Assembly (NCBI GenBank): GCA_020637195.1
Contig: JACJWK010000010.1
Coordinates: forward strand, 57,706 to 121,705
Source: Microthrixaceae bacterium
Lineage (GTDB): Bacteria > Actinomycetota > Acidimicrobiia > Acidimicrobiales > DATDAH01
Direction: 5' to 3'
DNA: 64,000 nucleotides
Position 1 is the first letter of the stretch, and each line of letters starts with the position of its first letter. Below the pieces are notes generated by a model. The model saw only the letters and a list, made by a program, of their open reading frames with translations, did not search any database and had not been told where the DNA came from. This document shows, one piece after another, positions 1 to 11,437 of the stretch. Both the position numbers and the translations under genes were made by a program.

Positions 1-402
1 CACCTGCCACGCGCCCGGGTCGGTGAGCGGTCGCAGCCGGCCGGTGACGAGGACCTGCTCTCCGCTGAGCCGCGCCCGGAGCGATCCCGAGGCGCCGCCG
101 CGCGCCCACGCCTCGACGTGGCGCCGACCCAGGCGGACCTCGACCTGGACGCCCGAGGCGACGGGCGACGGGTCGGTGAGCAGGGTCACCCATCCGTGAT
201 GCCGGCCGGCGGGGGCCGGGGCGAGACCCCGATGGGCGGCGGCGCCCCACGTGCTGGCGAGCGCCGCGGCGAGCAGCACCAGCGCCACCGGGCGCCGCCA
301 GCGCACCAGGCCGACGGCGAGCGCGGCCAGGACCGGCCCGGGCACCGGCCGGGCGAGCGTGGCGCCGGCCACGACACCCACGGCCAGCGCGACGGCGGCC
401 AC
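1..402 (-). CDS. comEC: ComEC/Rec2 competence channel, N-terminal part (runs off window)
   Basis: The 5' end of a gene that continues beyond base 1. The 134 visible codons, starting at a GTG at 402, show hydrophobic helices beginning VAAVALAVGVVAGATLARP, followed by a beta-rich stretch (GWVTLLTDPSP, VLVTGRLRPL). This is how the DUF4131 region at the start of ComEC looks. ComEC is the inner-membrane channel that takes single-stranded DNA into the cytoplasm during natural transformation. The gene follows comEA on the same strand, the usual order, but here the plus-strand gene at 451-903 lies between them, so comEC probably has its own promoter within 403-450. No strong ribosome site precedes the GTG, so the start is uncertain. 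Confidence 0.7.
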   Translation of the reverse strand, partial: MAAVALAVGVVAGATLARPVPGPVLAALAVGLVRWRRPVALVLLAAALASTWGAAAHRGLAPAPAGRHHGWVTLLTDPSPVASGVQVEVRLGRRHVEAWARGGASGSLRARLSGEQVLVTGRLRPLTDPGAWQV

Positions 403-437
403 ATCGGGACGTCCGGCCCACGGCCTCGGGCGGCCTC

Positions 438-443
438 TACCAT
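438..443 (+). promoter_or_regulatory. -10 box (TACCAT) for leaderless gene at 451
   Basis: TACCAT stands 7 nt before the GTG at 451. There is no ribosome site, so transcription would start at or next to the start codon. No -35 is recognisable. Confidence 0.5.
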
Positions 444-450
444 CGCCGGG

Positions 451-903
451 GTGAGCACCCGTGCCCGCCGGAGCCGGGAGGGCCCCGCGCCCGGCTCCGT
501 CGTGGCCCGCCCGGGCCGGATCCGGCTGCTCGGGCCCCTGGCGGCGCTGTTGCTGCCGACCGCGCTGCTCGGCCTCGCCGCGGCGATCTTCTTCGGCTAC
601 CCGTGCGAGGGATCGGCCTGCGTGCGGCCCTCGCTCGTGTCGTACTTCCTCGTGCTGCTGGCGGCCCCCACCGCGTTGCTCGCCGGCCTGCCCTGGTTCC
701 TGCACCCGCTCAACGTCGGGCTCACGGTGGTGTCGAGCGTGGTGCTCTGGGTGGCGCTCGGGCGGTGGTCGGCCCGCCGGGCCACCGAGGACGTCGACGC
801 CGGCTGGCGGGCCTACGTGGCGGAGCTCGCCCTCGTGCTCGCCGGGATCTGGGGCGGCATCGTGGTCGGCCTCGCCGTCGTGGGGCTGTGGCTGTCGCAC
901 TGA
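451..903 (+). CDS. Small integral membrane protein, function unknown
   Basis: 150 residues. A basic N-terminus (RARRSREG) is followed by about four membrane segments: LLGPLAALLLPTALLGLAA, SYFLVLLAAPTALLAGLPW, LNVGLTVVSSVVLWVALG and AELALVLAGIWGGIVVGLAV. A short loop holds two cysteines (YPCEGSACVRP) that could form a disulfide outside the cell. I do not recognise the family. The open frame extends upstream to 118, but that stretch is low-complexity Arg/Gly/Pro antisense to comEC. The GTG at 451, 7 nt after a TACCAT box, is the better start. It sits as a plus-strand insert between comEA and comEC, with no evidence linking it to DNA uptake. Confidence 0.6.
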   Translation: MSTRARRSREGPAPGSVVARPGRIRLLGPLAALLLPTALLGLAAAIFFGYPCEGSACVRPSLVSYFLVLLAAPTALLAGLPWFLHPLNVGLTVVSSVVLWVALGRWSARRATEDVDAGWRAYVAELALVLAGIWGGIVVGLAVVGLWLSH

Positions 904-919
904 CGCGCCCTCGGCCGGA

Positions 920-1630
920 TCACACCACGACGAGGTCACGCAGCTCGGCCAGCTTGGCGTCGCCGATGCCCCGCACGTCGAGCAGCTGATCGACCGAGGT
1001 GAAGGGCCCGTGCTCGGCGCGGTGGTCCAAGATGGCCTGCGCCGTCGCCGGGCCGACGCCGGGCAGGGTGTCGAGCTGCTCGAGCGTGGCGGTGTTGAGG
1101 TTCACCGGTTGGCCGGCCGTGCCGGCCGGGTCGCCGGACGGCCCGCCCCCGCCCGCGCCGGTGGCGCCGACCGCCACCGGGGGCACGGTCTGGCCGACCG
1201 CGGGGACGAACACCCGCTCGCCGTCGACCACCGGCGCGGCGAAGTTGATCCGGGCCCGGTCCGCCCGCTCGGTCAACCCGCCCGCGGCCGCCACGACGTC
1301 CGCGATGCGCGCGCCGGTGGGCACCTCCTGCACCCCGGGCCGCCGCACCTCGCCCAGGACGTCCACCACGAGCACGCCGGGCGGCGCGGTGGTGGCGACC
1401 GGGGACGGGCCGGCCGTGGTCGACGCCCGGGGCAGGGTCAGCTCGGGATCGGGGGCCGCGGGACGGGGCCACAGGACGAGCAGTGCCAGGGCCGCGGCGG
1501 CGGTCAGGGCGAGGCCGGCGAGGAGCCGGGGCGCGGTCACGCCACCGGTGAGCTCGTCCAGTCGGTCTCGCAGACCGAGGCGGGCCGGCGGGCGCGTGGG
1601 GTCGCCGAACGGCGCGACGGGATCGGGCAT
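920..1630 (-). CDS. comEA: ComEA, DNA-binding competence protein
   Basis: 236 residues. One membrane anchor lies at about 35-53 (LLAGLALTAAAALALLVLW). A Pro/Thr linker leads to an SLBB domain at about 85-143 (VLVVDVLGEVRRPGV). A Gly-rich linker then precedes a C-terminal helix-hairpin-helix domain at about 175-236, with VNLNTATLEQLDTLPGVG and GIGDAKLAEL. ComEA binds incoming double-stranded DNA on the outer face of the membrane and passes it to ComEC. Length and domain order match actinobacterial ComEA. The ATG at 1630 is preceded by a strong GGGAGGA ribosome site. It lies downstream of the thioredoxin gene across a G/C-rich spacer. Confidence 0.92.
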   Translation of the reverse strand: MPDPVAPFGDPTRPPARLGLRDRLDELTGGVTAPRLLAGLALTAAAALALLVLWPRPAAPDPELTLPRASTTAGPSPVATTAPPGVLVVDVLGEVRRPGVQEVPTGARIADVVAAAGGLTERADRARINFAAPVVDGERVFVPAVGQTVPPVAVGATGAGGGGPSGDPAGTAGQPVNLNTATLEQLDTLPGVGPATAQAILDHRAEHGPFTSVDQLLDVRGIGDAKLAELRDLVVV

Positions 1631-1655
1631 GGGTCCTCCCGGGGAGGGCGGGGCT

Positions 1656-1692
1656 CGGGAGGGGAAGGGAGGGCGGGGGCCGGGAGGGGAAG
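1656..1692 (+). repeat. Direct repeat of a 12-bp G-rich unit
   Basis: CGGGAGGGGAAG occurs at 1656-1667 and 1681-1692, separated by another G-rich run, in the spacer between the thioredoxin gene and comEA. It is purine-rich on the plus strand and pyrimidine-rich in the minus-strand mRNA. No function is evident. Confidence 0.6.
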
Positions 1693-1723
1693 CGAGAGCC
1701 AGCCGCCGGCGCCGGCCCGGCGC

Positions 1724-2443
1724 TCAGTACAGCTGGGCGGTGAGCCGCTTACGGTACTCGGCGGTCCGGGGGTCGTCAGCCCCCATCACGTCGAGCAGGT
1801 CCACGTACTCCTGGCGGGCCTCGTCGTCGTGCTTCACCCGGTCGAGCAGCGCGTCGAGGGTGGCGGTCACGTCGTCGCCCGTCGGGGCGCCGGTGCGGGC
1901 CAAGGCGGCGATCCGGCGGGTCTCGGGCGTCTCGGGGATGCGGGCCAGCAGCGCCAGCGCCTCCTCGGCGCGGTCGTCGCCGGGCGCCTCCTCCTCGGAC
2001 ACCAGCAACTCGGCCAGGGCCAGCACCGCGGGCTCGTGGCCGGGGTCCAGCTCGAGTGCCTTGCGCAGCGACGGCTCGTCACCGGCGGCCACGAGCGCGG
2101 TCAGCTCGTTCTCCTCGTCGGTCGGCAGCAGGCCCTGGACGAAAGCCGTGACCGCGTCGCGGCCCTGGGCACCCACGAAGCTGTCCACCACCTGCCCACC
2201 CTTCAGGCCGAACACCGCGGGGATCCCCTGGACGCGGAAGGCCTGGGCGACCTGGGGGTTGTCGTCGACGTTGACCTTGGCCAGCACCACCTGGCCGCCG
2301 GTGGCACCGACCGCCTCCTCCAGGAGCGGCCCGAGCTGCTGGCACGGCCCGCACCAGGGCGCCCACAGGTCCACCACGACGGGCTGGCTCTGGGACCGCT
2401 CGAGGACCTCGGTTCCGAACGTGGCATCGGTGACGTCGACCAT
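1724..2443 (-). CDS. Thioredoxin-domain protein with TPR-like tail (CnoX/YbbN type)
   Basis: 239 residues. The N-terminal thioredoxin fold carries the full redox motif WCGPC at 30-34 within LWAPWCGPCQQLGPLLEE, plus the cis-Pro loop (GIPAVFGLKGG). The C-terminal half is helical with TPR-like repeats (LRKALELDPGHEPAVLALAELL, LLDRVKHDDEARQEYVDLLDVMG). This is the CnoX/YbbN architecture: a redox-active holdase or oxidoreductase. E. coli CnoX has SxxC, whereas this copy keeps CxxC, as alphaproteobacterial and actinobacterial forms often do. The start is the ATG at 2443; the longer open frame upstream is antisense to the phosphotransferase gene. It is divergent from the gene at 2570. Confidence 0.85.
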   Translation of the reverse strand: MVDVTDATFGTEVLERSQSQPVVVDLWAPWCGPCQQLGPLLEEAVGATGGQVVLAKVNVDDNPQVAQAFRVQGIPAVFGLKGGQVVDSFVGAQGRDAVTAFVQGLLPTDEENELTALVAAGDEPSLRKALELDPGHEPAVLALAELLVSEEEAPGDDRAEEALALLARIPETPETRRIAALARTGAPTGDDVTATLDALLDRVKHDDEARQEYVDLLDVMGADDPRTAEYRKRLTAQLY

Positions 2444-2481
2444 GGGCCGTGCAACGACGGGGCCGCGGCCGGCATTCCCGG

Positions 2482-2487
2482 TAGGTT
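2482..2487 (+). promoter_or_regulatory. Possible -10 box (TAGGTT) for phosphotransferase gene
   Basis: TAGGTT lies in the 126-bp divergent spacer between the thioredoxin and phosphotransferase genes, giving a leader of about 75 nt. There is no clear -35. Confidence 0.3.
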
Positions 2488-2569
2488 GGCCGCGACCGAG
2501 TCCTGCGCGAGCGAGTCGCGCAGGCGATCCGGAGCGCGCAACCGAGGACTGCACCGTGGAGAGGGGCCG

Positions 2570-3607
2570 ATGAGCCACGACGTCGAGGGAGTGGACGCCG
2601 AGCGGGTGACCGCGTGGTTCGCCGAGCACGTCCCCGAGGCCGTCGCCCCCCTCACGTTCGACCTGATCGCGGGCGGCCACTCCAACCTGACCTACCGCGT
2701 CGCCGGGGCCGGCGCCGGGGCCTGGGTCCTGCGCCGCCCCCCGCTCGGCCAGGTCCTCGCCACGGCCCACGACATGGGACGCGAGCACGCCATCCTCAGC
2801 GCCCTCGGCCCCACGGACGTGCCGGTCCCGACCACACGGGGGCTGTGCACGGACGAGGCCGTCAACGGCGCACCGTTCTACGTCATGGACTTCGTCGACG
2901 GCCGGGTGGTGCGCAACGGCGCGCTCGCCCGGGCCCTGACCGACGACCAGCGGGCGACGGCCGGGCGCTCGGTGGTCGACGTGCTCGCCCGCATCCACGC
3001 GGTCGACGTCGACGCGGTCGGCCTCGGCGACCTGGGCCGCAGGCAGGACTACGTCGCCCGCCAGCTGAAGCGCTGGAACGGGCAGCTCGAGAAGTCCAAG
3101 ACCCGCGACCTGGCGGTGATGGAGCAGGTGCACGACGAGCTGGCGGCCACCATCCCGGCCCAGCGCCGCACCGGCATCGTGCACGGCGACTACCGGCTCG
3201 ACAACTGCCTGCTCGACGACTCCGGTGCCGTCGCCGCGGTCCTCGACTGGGAGATCTGCACCCTGGGCGACCCCATGGCCGATCTCGGCCTGCTCCTCGT
3301 GTACTGGACCGAGCCGGGCGACGAGCACGAGGTGCCGCCGGACGCCCCCACCGCCGTCGGCGGCTTCCCGAGCCGTGACGAGCTGCTGACCCGGTACGCC
3401 GAGGCGTCGGGGGCCGACGTGTCGGGGATCGACTACTTCGTGGCCTTCGGGTACTGGAAGCTGGCCTGCATCGTCGAGGGCGTGTACGCCCGCTACGTGG
3501 GCGGCTCCATGGGCACCAAGGGCTCCGAGCGCGACTTCGAGCCCTTCGCCCGGATGGTCGACGCGTTGGCCGACGCGGCCGCGGCCGCCCTCGGGCGGAC
3601 GGGCTGA
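2570..3607 (+). CDS. Phosphotransferase-family protein (ACAD10/11-like kinase domain)
   Basis: 345 residues with an aminoglycoside-phosphotransferase/choline-kinase-like fold. It has the N-lobe glycine turn (LIAGGHSNLTYRV), an ATP-site Arg/Lys region (WVLRRPPLG), the catalytic loop HGDYRLDNCLLD at about 204-215, and the metal-binding LDWE near 225 followed by DPMADLGLLLVYW. This is the pattern of the family found in acyl-CoA dehydrogenase 10/11, where the domain phosphorylates 4-hydroxy acyl-CoAs. In actinobacteria such genes often sit among fatty-acid catabolism genes. No acyl-CoA dehydrogenase is adjacent here, so the substrate is unknown. The ATG at 2570 has a good GAGAGGGG ribosome site. 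Confidence 0.85.
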   Translation: MSHDVEGVDAERVTAWFAEHVPEAVAPLTFDLIAGGHSNLTYRVAGAGAGAWVLRRPPLGQVLATAHDMGREHAILSALGPTDVPVPTTRGLCTDEAVNGAPFYVMDFVDGRVVRNGALARALTDDQRATAGRSVVDVLARIHAVDVDAVGLGDLGRRQDYVARQLKRWNGQLEKSKTRDLAVMEQVHDELAATIPAQRRTGIVHGDYRLDNCLLDDSGAVAAVLDWEICTLGDPMADLGLLLVYWTEPGDEHEVPPDAPTAVGGFPSRDELLTRYAEASGADVSGIDYFVAFGYWKLACIVEGVYARYVGGSMGTKGSERDFEPFARMVDALADAAAAALGRTG

Positions 3608-3618
3608 GGGCCGGGCCG

Positions 3619-4500
3619 GTGGCGCTCTACGAGATCCACGAGCGCGTCGAGCTCGACTCGCCCGCGCTGGTCATGGCCCTCGAGGGCTGGATCGACGCCG
3701 GCGGCGGTGCCGCGCGCGCCACCACCGCGCTCACCGACGCGCTCGACTCGGTGCTGCTCGCGTCGTTCGACGCGGACGCCCTCCTCGACCACCGGGCCCG
3801 GCGCCCGATGATGGAGCTCGTCGACGGCGTCAACACGGGGCTCACCTGGCCGGGCATCGAGCTGCGGGCGGCCACCGACGGCGCCGGGCGCGACCTGCTG
3901 CTGCTCGTCGGCGCCGAGCCCGACCACACGTGGCGCGCCTTCAGCGCCGCCGCGGTCGACCTCGCCCTCGACTTCGGGACGCGCCTCGTCCTCGGCCTCG
4001 GCGCCTACCCGGCACCGGTGCCCCACACCCGCCCCACCCTCCTGGCCTCCACCGCCACCTCGCCCGAGCTCGCGCAACGGGTGGGCTCGATCGGAGGGAC
4101 GCTCAGCGTGCCGGCCGGCGTGCAGGCGGCCATCGAACGCCAGTGCGCCGAGGTCGGGGTCCCCGCCGTCGGCCTGTGGGCCCAGGTCCCCCACTACGCC
4201 GCCGCGATGCCGTATCCGGCCGCTGCCGCGGCGCTGGTCGACGGCCTGGCCGAGGTCGGCGGGCTCACCCTCGACAGCCAGCAGCTCCACGACGAGGCCG
4301 CGGCCACGCGGATGCGGCTCGACGCGCTCGTGGCCGAGAGCGACGAGCACCGCGAGCTCGTGGCGCAGCTCGAGGCCCACGTGGACGCGCAGGCCCGTGG
4401 GGAGTGGGTCGAGGGCGACGAGGACGCTCCCCTCGAGCTCCAGTCGGGCGACGAGCTCGCCGCCGAGCTCGAGCGCTTCCTCCGGGACCAGGACGGCTGA
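3619..4500 (+). CDS. PAC2-family protein
   Basis: 293 residues. The start ALYEIHERVELDSPALVMALEGWIDAGG and the internal ATDGAGRDLLLLVGAEPDHTWRAF are typical of the PAC2 (proteasome assembly chaperone 2) family, common in actinobacteria. The core resembles purine-nucleoside-phosphorylase-like alpha/beta folds. The C-terminal third is helical and strongly acidic (GDEDAPLELQSGDELAAELERFL). Bacterial members have no settled biochemical role; a link to the proteasome system is assumed from the family and is not shown here. It lies 11 bp after the phosphotransferase gene, so co-transcription is likely. The GTG at 3619 is the start. Confidence 0.8.
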   Translation: MALYEIHERVELDSPALVMALEGWIDAGGGAARATTALTDALDSVLLASFDADALLDHRARRPMMELVDGVNTGLTWPGIELRAATDGAGRDLLLLVGAEPDHTWRAFSAAAVDLALDFGTRLVLGLGAYPAPVPHTRPTLLASTATSPELAQRVGSIGGTLSVPAGVQAAIERQCAEVGVPAVGLWAQVPHYAAAMPYPAAAAALVDGLAEVGGLTLDSQQLHDEAAATRMRLDALVAESDEHRELVAQLEAHVDAQARGEWVEGDEDAPLELQSGDELAAELERFLRDQDG

Positions 4501-4506
4501 TCGGGG

Positions 4507-6216
4507 TCAGCGGGCCGGGGACGGGTACTCCGGCGGCGCCTCGGACTCGGGGGGCTCCTCGTAGATCGTGACCGCCCCGTCCGGATCGAACAGCCCGAGC
4601 GCCTCGTCGGGCCACTCGTCGGGCAGGTATCGGACCCCGCCGTCGACGAACTCGTACATCCCCGCCGCCACGTCGCCGCGCTCGTCGGGCCCCTCGGCGT
4701 CCGGGTTCCACCACACGAGGGTCGTGTCGTCGATGCCGAGCCAGTCGGTGCCCGGCCAGATGCCCTTGTCGCCCCAGCTGAGCGAGGGCTGGGTGACCGC
4801 CGACGGGGTCGGCTGGCCGGCGAAGATGGCGTCGCGGAAGCTCTGGCGGGTCAGGTTCGGGCCGACGCCCTGGACGACGTTGTAGAAGGTGTTGAGCTGG
4901 GCCGAGAGCAGGGCGACCGTGTCGTCCGCCGGTGGCTCCTCGCCGAAGTACCACTCGTAGAGGAAGGCGCTCCCCTGGGTCGAGGGATCGGTCTTGGCCG
5001 CGCCGGTGATGACGCCCATCGCGTGGGCCCACTGCTCCTGGTCGTAGGTGCGGGCGAACACGTTGGTGTCCACCAGGACCGATGCCGGGGTGATGATCCA
5101 CTCCGGGAAGTAGTCCTGCGCCGTCGCCTCCCGGGTGAGCTCTCGCGGGGCCACCGGGTCGCCGACGAAGATCACCGACGTGACCCCGGCGTCTTTGAGC
5201 TTGGCGATGACGTTGGGGGCGGAGGTCTGGAGCGTGACCGGGCTGTCGTAGGCGACCTCCTCGGCGAGCGTGATCCCCTGCTCGTCGAGGCGCTCCTCGA
5301 AGGTGTCGAGGGCCTCGTCGGAGTTCTCGATCGAGTCGAGGTACACGAGCCCGAACTGCCGCTCCTGGTCGGCGAGGTCGTCGCCGGCGAACTCCGCCGG
5401 CCGGCCCGCGAGCTGCGAGCCGAGGAACGCCGCCGTGTGGTACTGGCCCTGCTCGTTGTTCATGGTGACCGTGAGCAGGTACGGGTCGGCCTCCTCGTAG
5501 AAGGACTGCGGCTGGGTCGGGCCGCACTGCAGGCACGAGACCCCCCGGGCGGCGAGCTCCTCCTCGAACGCGGCGGTGAGCTGCGGGCCGTTCAGGACCA
5601 TGAAGGGCGCCAGGTCCTCGGCGATGGCGACTGCGTCGGCCCGGGCGGCGATCTCGTCGTCGGCGGTGCCCGTGGCCTCGTAGAACTCGAGCTCGACCTC
5701 GCGCCCGTAGGTCTCCGCGAAGTGGCCGAAGAACTCGTTGAAGCCCTCGAGGGTGGCCCGGGTGTCCGCGGCGGTGTCGTTCGAGATGCCCTCGCTGATG
5801 AAGTCGATGATCGGGTCCACGTCGGGCGCGAGGTACCAGACCACCTTGATGCGGTCGGCGGTCACCCCCTCGTCGGTGGCGCCTCCGTTGTCCCCGGTGA
5901 ACGGGGCGTAGCACTCGGGGGCGAAGAAGCTCGGGTAGGCCACCGTGCCCCGCTCGGTGTCGCAGGTGTCGGGCCAGTCCACGTCGATGCCCTCGGCCTC
6001 GGCCACGCTGAAGGGCAGCACCCCGTCGGGCAGGTCGTCGCCGACGGCACCGGCGCCGGCCGCGGTCGTCGCGGTGGACGACCCGTCGTCGTCGCCCGAG
6101 CTCAACACCAGCGCACCGCCCACGAGGGCGACCACGGCCACGATGGCCACCAACGGCCCCCAGCGGCGCAGCGCCGACCGCCCTGGACCCGCCCCCGCGT
6201 CGCTGCTCGGCAGCAT
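4507..6216 (-). CDS. ABC-type branched-chain amino acid-like substrate-binding protein
   Basis: 569 residues. One N-terminal hydrophobic segment (LVAIVAVVALVGGALVLSS) has no lipobox Cys, so the protein is membrane-anchored or secreted. A linker follows, then a long type-1 periplasmic binding fold of the LivK/Peripla_BP_6 kind (DRIKVVWYLAPDVDPIIDF, FGLVYLDSIENSDEALDTFEERL). It is longer than LivK (about 370), with inserts. It lies 52 bp downstream of the fused ATPase/MFS gene and is clearly the binding subunit of that transporter. The substrate cannot be read from sequence. The ATG at 6216 has an AGGGGGAG ribosome site. A TAGCGT -10 (6266-6271, overlapping the upstream stop) could give it independent transcription. 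Confidence 0.85.
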   Translation of the reverse strand: MLPSSDAGAGPGRSALRRWGPLVAIVAVVALVGGALVLSSGDDDGSSTATTAAGAGAVGDDLPDGVLPFSVAEAEGIDVDWPDTCDTERGTVAYPSFFAPECYAPFTGDNGGATDEGVTADRIKVVWYLAPDVDPIIDFISEGISNDTAADTRATLEGFNEFFGHFAETYGREVELEFYEATGTADDEIAARADAVAIAEDLAPFMVLNGPQLTAAFEEELAARGVSCLQCGPTQPQSFYEEADPYLLTVTMNNEQGQYHTAAFLGSQLAGRPAEFAGDDLADQERQFGLVYLDSIENSDEALDTFEERLDEQGITLAEEVAYDSPVTLQTSAPNVIAKLKDAGVTSVIFVGDPVAPRELTREATAQDYFPEWIITPASVLVDTNVFARTYDQEQWAHAMGVITGAAKTDPSTQGSAFLYEWYFGEEPPADDTVALLSAQLNTFYNVVQGVGPNLTRQSFRDAIFAGQPTPSAVTQPSLSWGDKGIWPGTDWLGIDDTTLVWWNPDAEGPDERGDVAAGMYEFVDGGVRYLPDEWPDEALGLFDPDGAVTIYEEPPESEAPPEYPSPAR

Positions 6217-6268
6217 GGCTCCCCCTGATGTCGCTTCGGGCCGCCCCCCGGCGACCGGTGGCCGGACG

Positions 6269-9255
<2,987 letters not shown>

Positions 9256-9259
<4 letters not shown>

Positions 9260-11367
9260 GCGGCCACCTCGTCGGCGGGGTCGGGGGCGCCGGGATCGGG
9301 GTCGTCGCCCGGTACCCCGGCGTCGCAGGTGCGGCTCGCCGCGACCAGGCCCCGCCGATCGGCGACCCATCGCAGCAGCGCGTCCCGGGTACGGACGGCC
9401 AGCCCCCCGAGGCCGTCGGGGACGACGAGCAGCACGGCCAGCACGCCGACGGGCGCGGCCAGCGCCCGCCAGTCGAGCGGCAGGAACCACTGGGCGCCCC
9501 GGAGGAACAGCGCGCCGAGGATCGCGCCGCCGAGGGTGCCGAGGCCGCCGATGACGGTGGCGATGAAGACGTTGACGCTCTCGAAGGGGCCGTAGAGCTC
9601 GGGGGTGAAGGCCTGCTGATGCTCGAGGAGCAGACCACCGGCGAGCGCCGCGATCGCCCCCGACAGGGCGAAGGCGAGGAGCTTGACCCTCGTCGCGCTC
9701 ACCCCGAACGACTGCGCGGCGCGCTCGTTGTCGCGCAGGGCGATGAGCACGCGGCCGGTGCGACTGCGGCGCACGCCGGCCAGGCCCACGAGGCACGCCA
9801 CCAGCACCGCGAGCACGAGGTAGTAGAGCCGCGTCGGCGAGTCGAGGTCGATGCGCCCGAACAGCGGCGGGCGGTCGACCCGACCGCTCGGCACCCAGTC
9901 GAAGAAGTCCTGGTTGAGGAAGTAGGAGGACATGGCGAGGCCGAACGCCAGCGTCGTGACGGCCAGGAACAGGCCCCGCAACCGCAGCGCCGGCAGGCCG
10001 ACCACGAGGGCGATGAGGGCACCCACCGCCGCCGCGAGGGGCAGGGCCAGGGCCAGGTCGAGGCCCCAGTCCGAGGTCGCCACCGCGGTCACCGCGGCGC
10101 CGGCGCCCACGAACCCCATCTGGCCCAGCGACACCTGGCCGGCCCAGCCCGTCAGCACGACGATGGACAGCCCGACGAGGGCGAAGATCAGCACCGCCGA
10201 CGCCTTGAGCGAGTCCTCCGTCCCGAGCAGGTGCGGCAGGGCGAGCGCGCCGGCCACCAGCGCGGCGGTGCCGACGCCCCGGGCGATGCGCACCTCGGGC
10301 AGGCGCCGCACCGGCGCGGGCACGGGGCGCACCTCCCCGCCGGCCGCCCAGCTCGACGCCTCGTCGCGCTCGGCACGCGTTCTCCCGCGGGGCAGCGCCA
10401 GCAGTCCCACGAAGATGACGAGGCCGATGATGGGATCGATGAGGAGCGGGTTGTCCGCGTTCCAGTCGACCGCCACCTCCAGCACCCCGAGCGCCACCGC
10501 GGCGCCGCCGATGGCGGGCAGGTGGGTGAACCGGCCGAGCGTGAGCGCGGCGAGCGCGCTGAGCAGGAGCGTGAAGGTGAACGCCGAGCCGAAGGGCAGG
10601 CCGATGATCCCGGCTCGCAGGTAGAGCGCGAGGAACGAGAGCACCGTCGCCACCACCCACACGACGGTCTGGAGTCGGCGCACCGGCACCCCGAGCAGGC
10701 TGGCGCGGTCGGCGTTCTCGGCGCTGGCGCGGACCGCGATGCCCACCTGGGTGCGTCGGAGCCACAACCCGACGCCGACCATGGCCAGCGGTGCCAGCAC
10801 GAGGGCCAGGACGTCGTCGCCCGAGAAGACCACCGGGGCGACCTCGAACGTCAGGTGCAGCGGCCCGTCCACCCGGAACGTGTCGGGGCGCTCGCCCCAC
10901 AGCTTGGGGAGCAGGAGGGCGGACACGGCGAGGAGCTGCGACAGGCCGATGGTGGCCACGGTGAGGACGAGGCGCGACGACCGCGCGAAGCGCCGGATCA
11001 CCGCCAACTCGACGACGGCCCCGAGCACGATCGCCGCGGCGAGACCCGCCCCGAGCGCCAGGAACCAGTTGAGCCCGCTGAACGTGATGAGCAGCACCGC
11101 CACGGCGCCGGGCACCGCCCCCAGGTCGCTCTGCGCGAAGTTCACGATCCGGTTGGCCCGGTAGACGAGCGCCATCCCGACCGCGAGCAGCGCACCGAGG
11201 AGGCCGACGACGACCCCCCGCAGGAGCACGCCGGTGGGCACCGGGAAGAAGACGAGCTGCACGAGGAGGACCGCGGCCGCGGGGCCGACCGCCGCGAGCG
11301 CGCGGGCCGCCACCGGTCGCCCGTTCAGCAGTCCTCGTAGCGCGTCCACCCGGTCGGTTCCCCCCAC
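9256..11367 (-). CDS. Fused LivH-LivM branched-chain amino acid ABC permease
   Basis: 703 residues joining two permeases normally made separately. About 1-300 resembles LivH (GALLAVGMALVYRANRIVNFAQSDLG, IAVRASAENADRASLLGVPV). About 345-680 resembles LivM (LTGWAGQVSLGQMGFVGAGA, LALRDNERAAQSFGVS, ATVIGGLGTLGGAILGAL). Both EAA-type cytoplasmic loops are present. It overlaps the MFS-ABC gene by 4 nt, so translation is coupled. The start is the GTG at 11367, 8 nt after a GGGGGAG ribosome site; a GTG two codons earlier is too close to that site. Divergent from the F420 oxidoreductase gene. Together with 6269-9259 and 4507-6216 it makes a complete uptake system. Confidence 0.9.
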
Positions 11368-11388
11368 GGTCACCACTCCCCCGGCGGA

Positions 11389-11394
11389 AAGGTA
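11389..11394 (-). promoter_or_regulatory. Possible -10 box (TACCTT) for Liv-type operon
   Basis: A minus-strand TACCTT gives a leader of about 15 nt containing the GGGGGAG ribosome site. It shares two bases with the plus-strand -10 box at 11393-11398, so the two divergent promoters overlap. Confidence 0.45.
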
Positions 11395-11398
11395 GCGT
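11393..11398 (+). promoter_or_regulatory. Possible -10 box (TAGCGT) for F420 oxidoreductase gene
   Basis: TAGCGT gives a leader of about 33 nt including ACGAGGTG before the GTG at 11438. It interlocks with the opposing box at 11389-11394, so RNA polymerase could not use both at once. Confidence 0.4.
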
Positions 11399-11437
11399 CG
11401 CCCCGACCCTGGCCCCGGACAGACGAGGTGACGTGGC

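Noticed and set aside
118..450. N-terminal extension of the membrane protein at 451
   Set aside because: Arg/Gly/His-rich, antisense to comEC, and not preceded by a promoter; the GTG at 451 has one.
1631..1723. G-quadruplex or terminator between thioredoxin and comEA genes
   Set aside because: The G-runs are on the non-template side of the minus-strand mRNA and no stem is convincing; recorded only as a direct repeat.
461..3607. A 1048-codon plus-strand frame
   Set aside because: Only its last 345 codons (from 2570) encode a protein family; the rest is antisense to comEA and thioredoxin.
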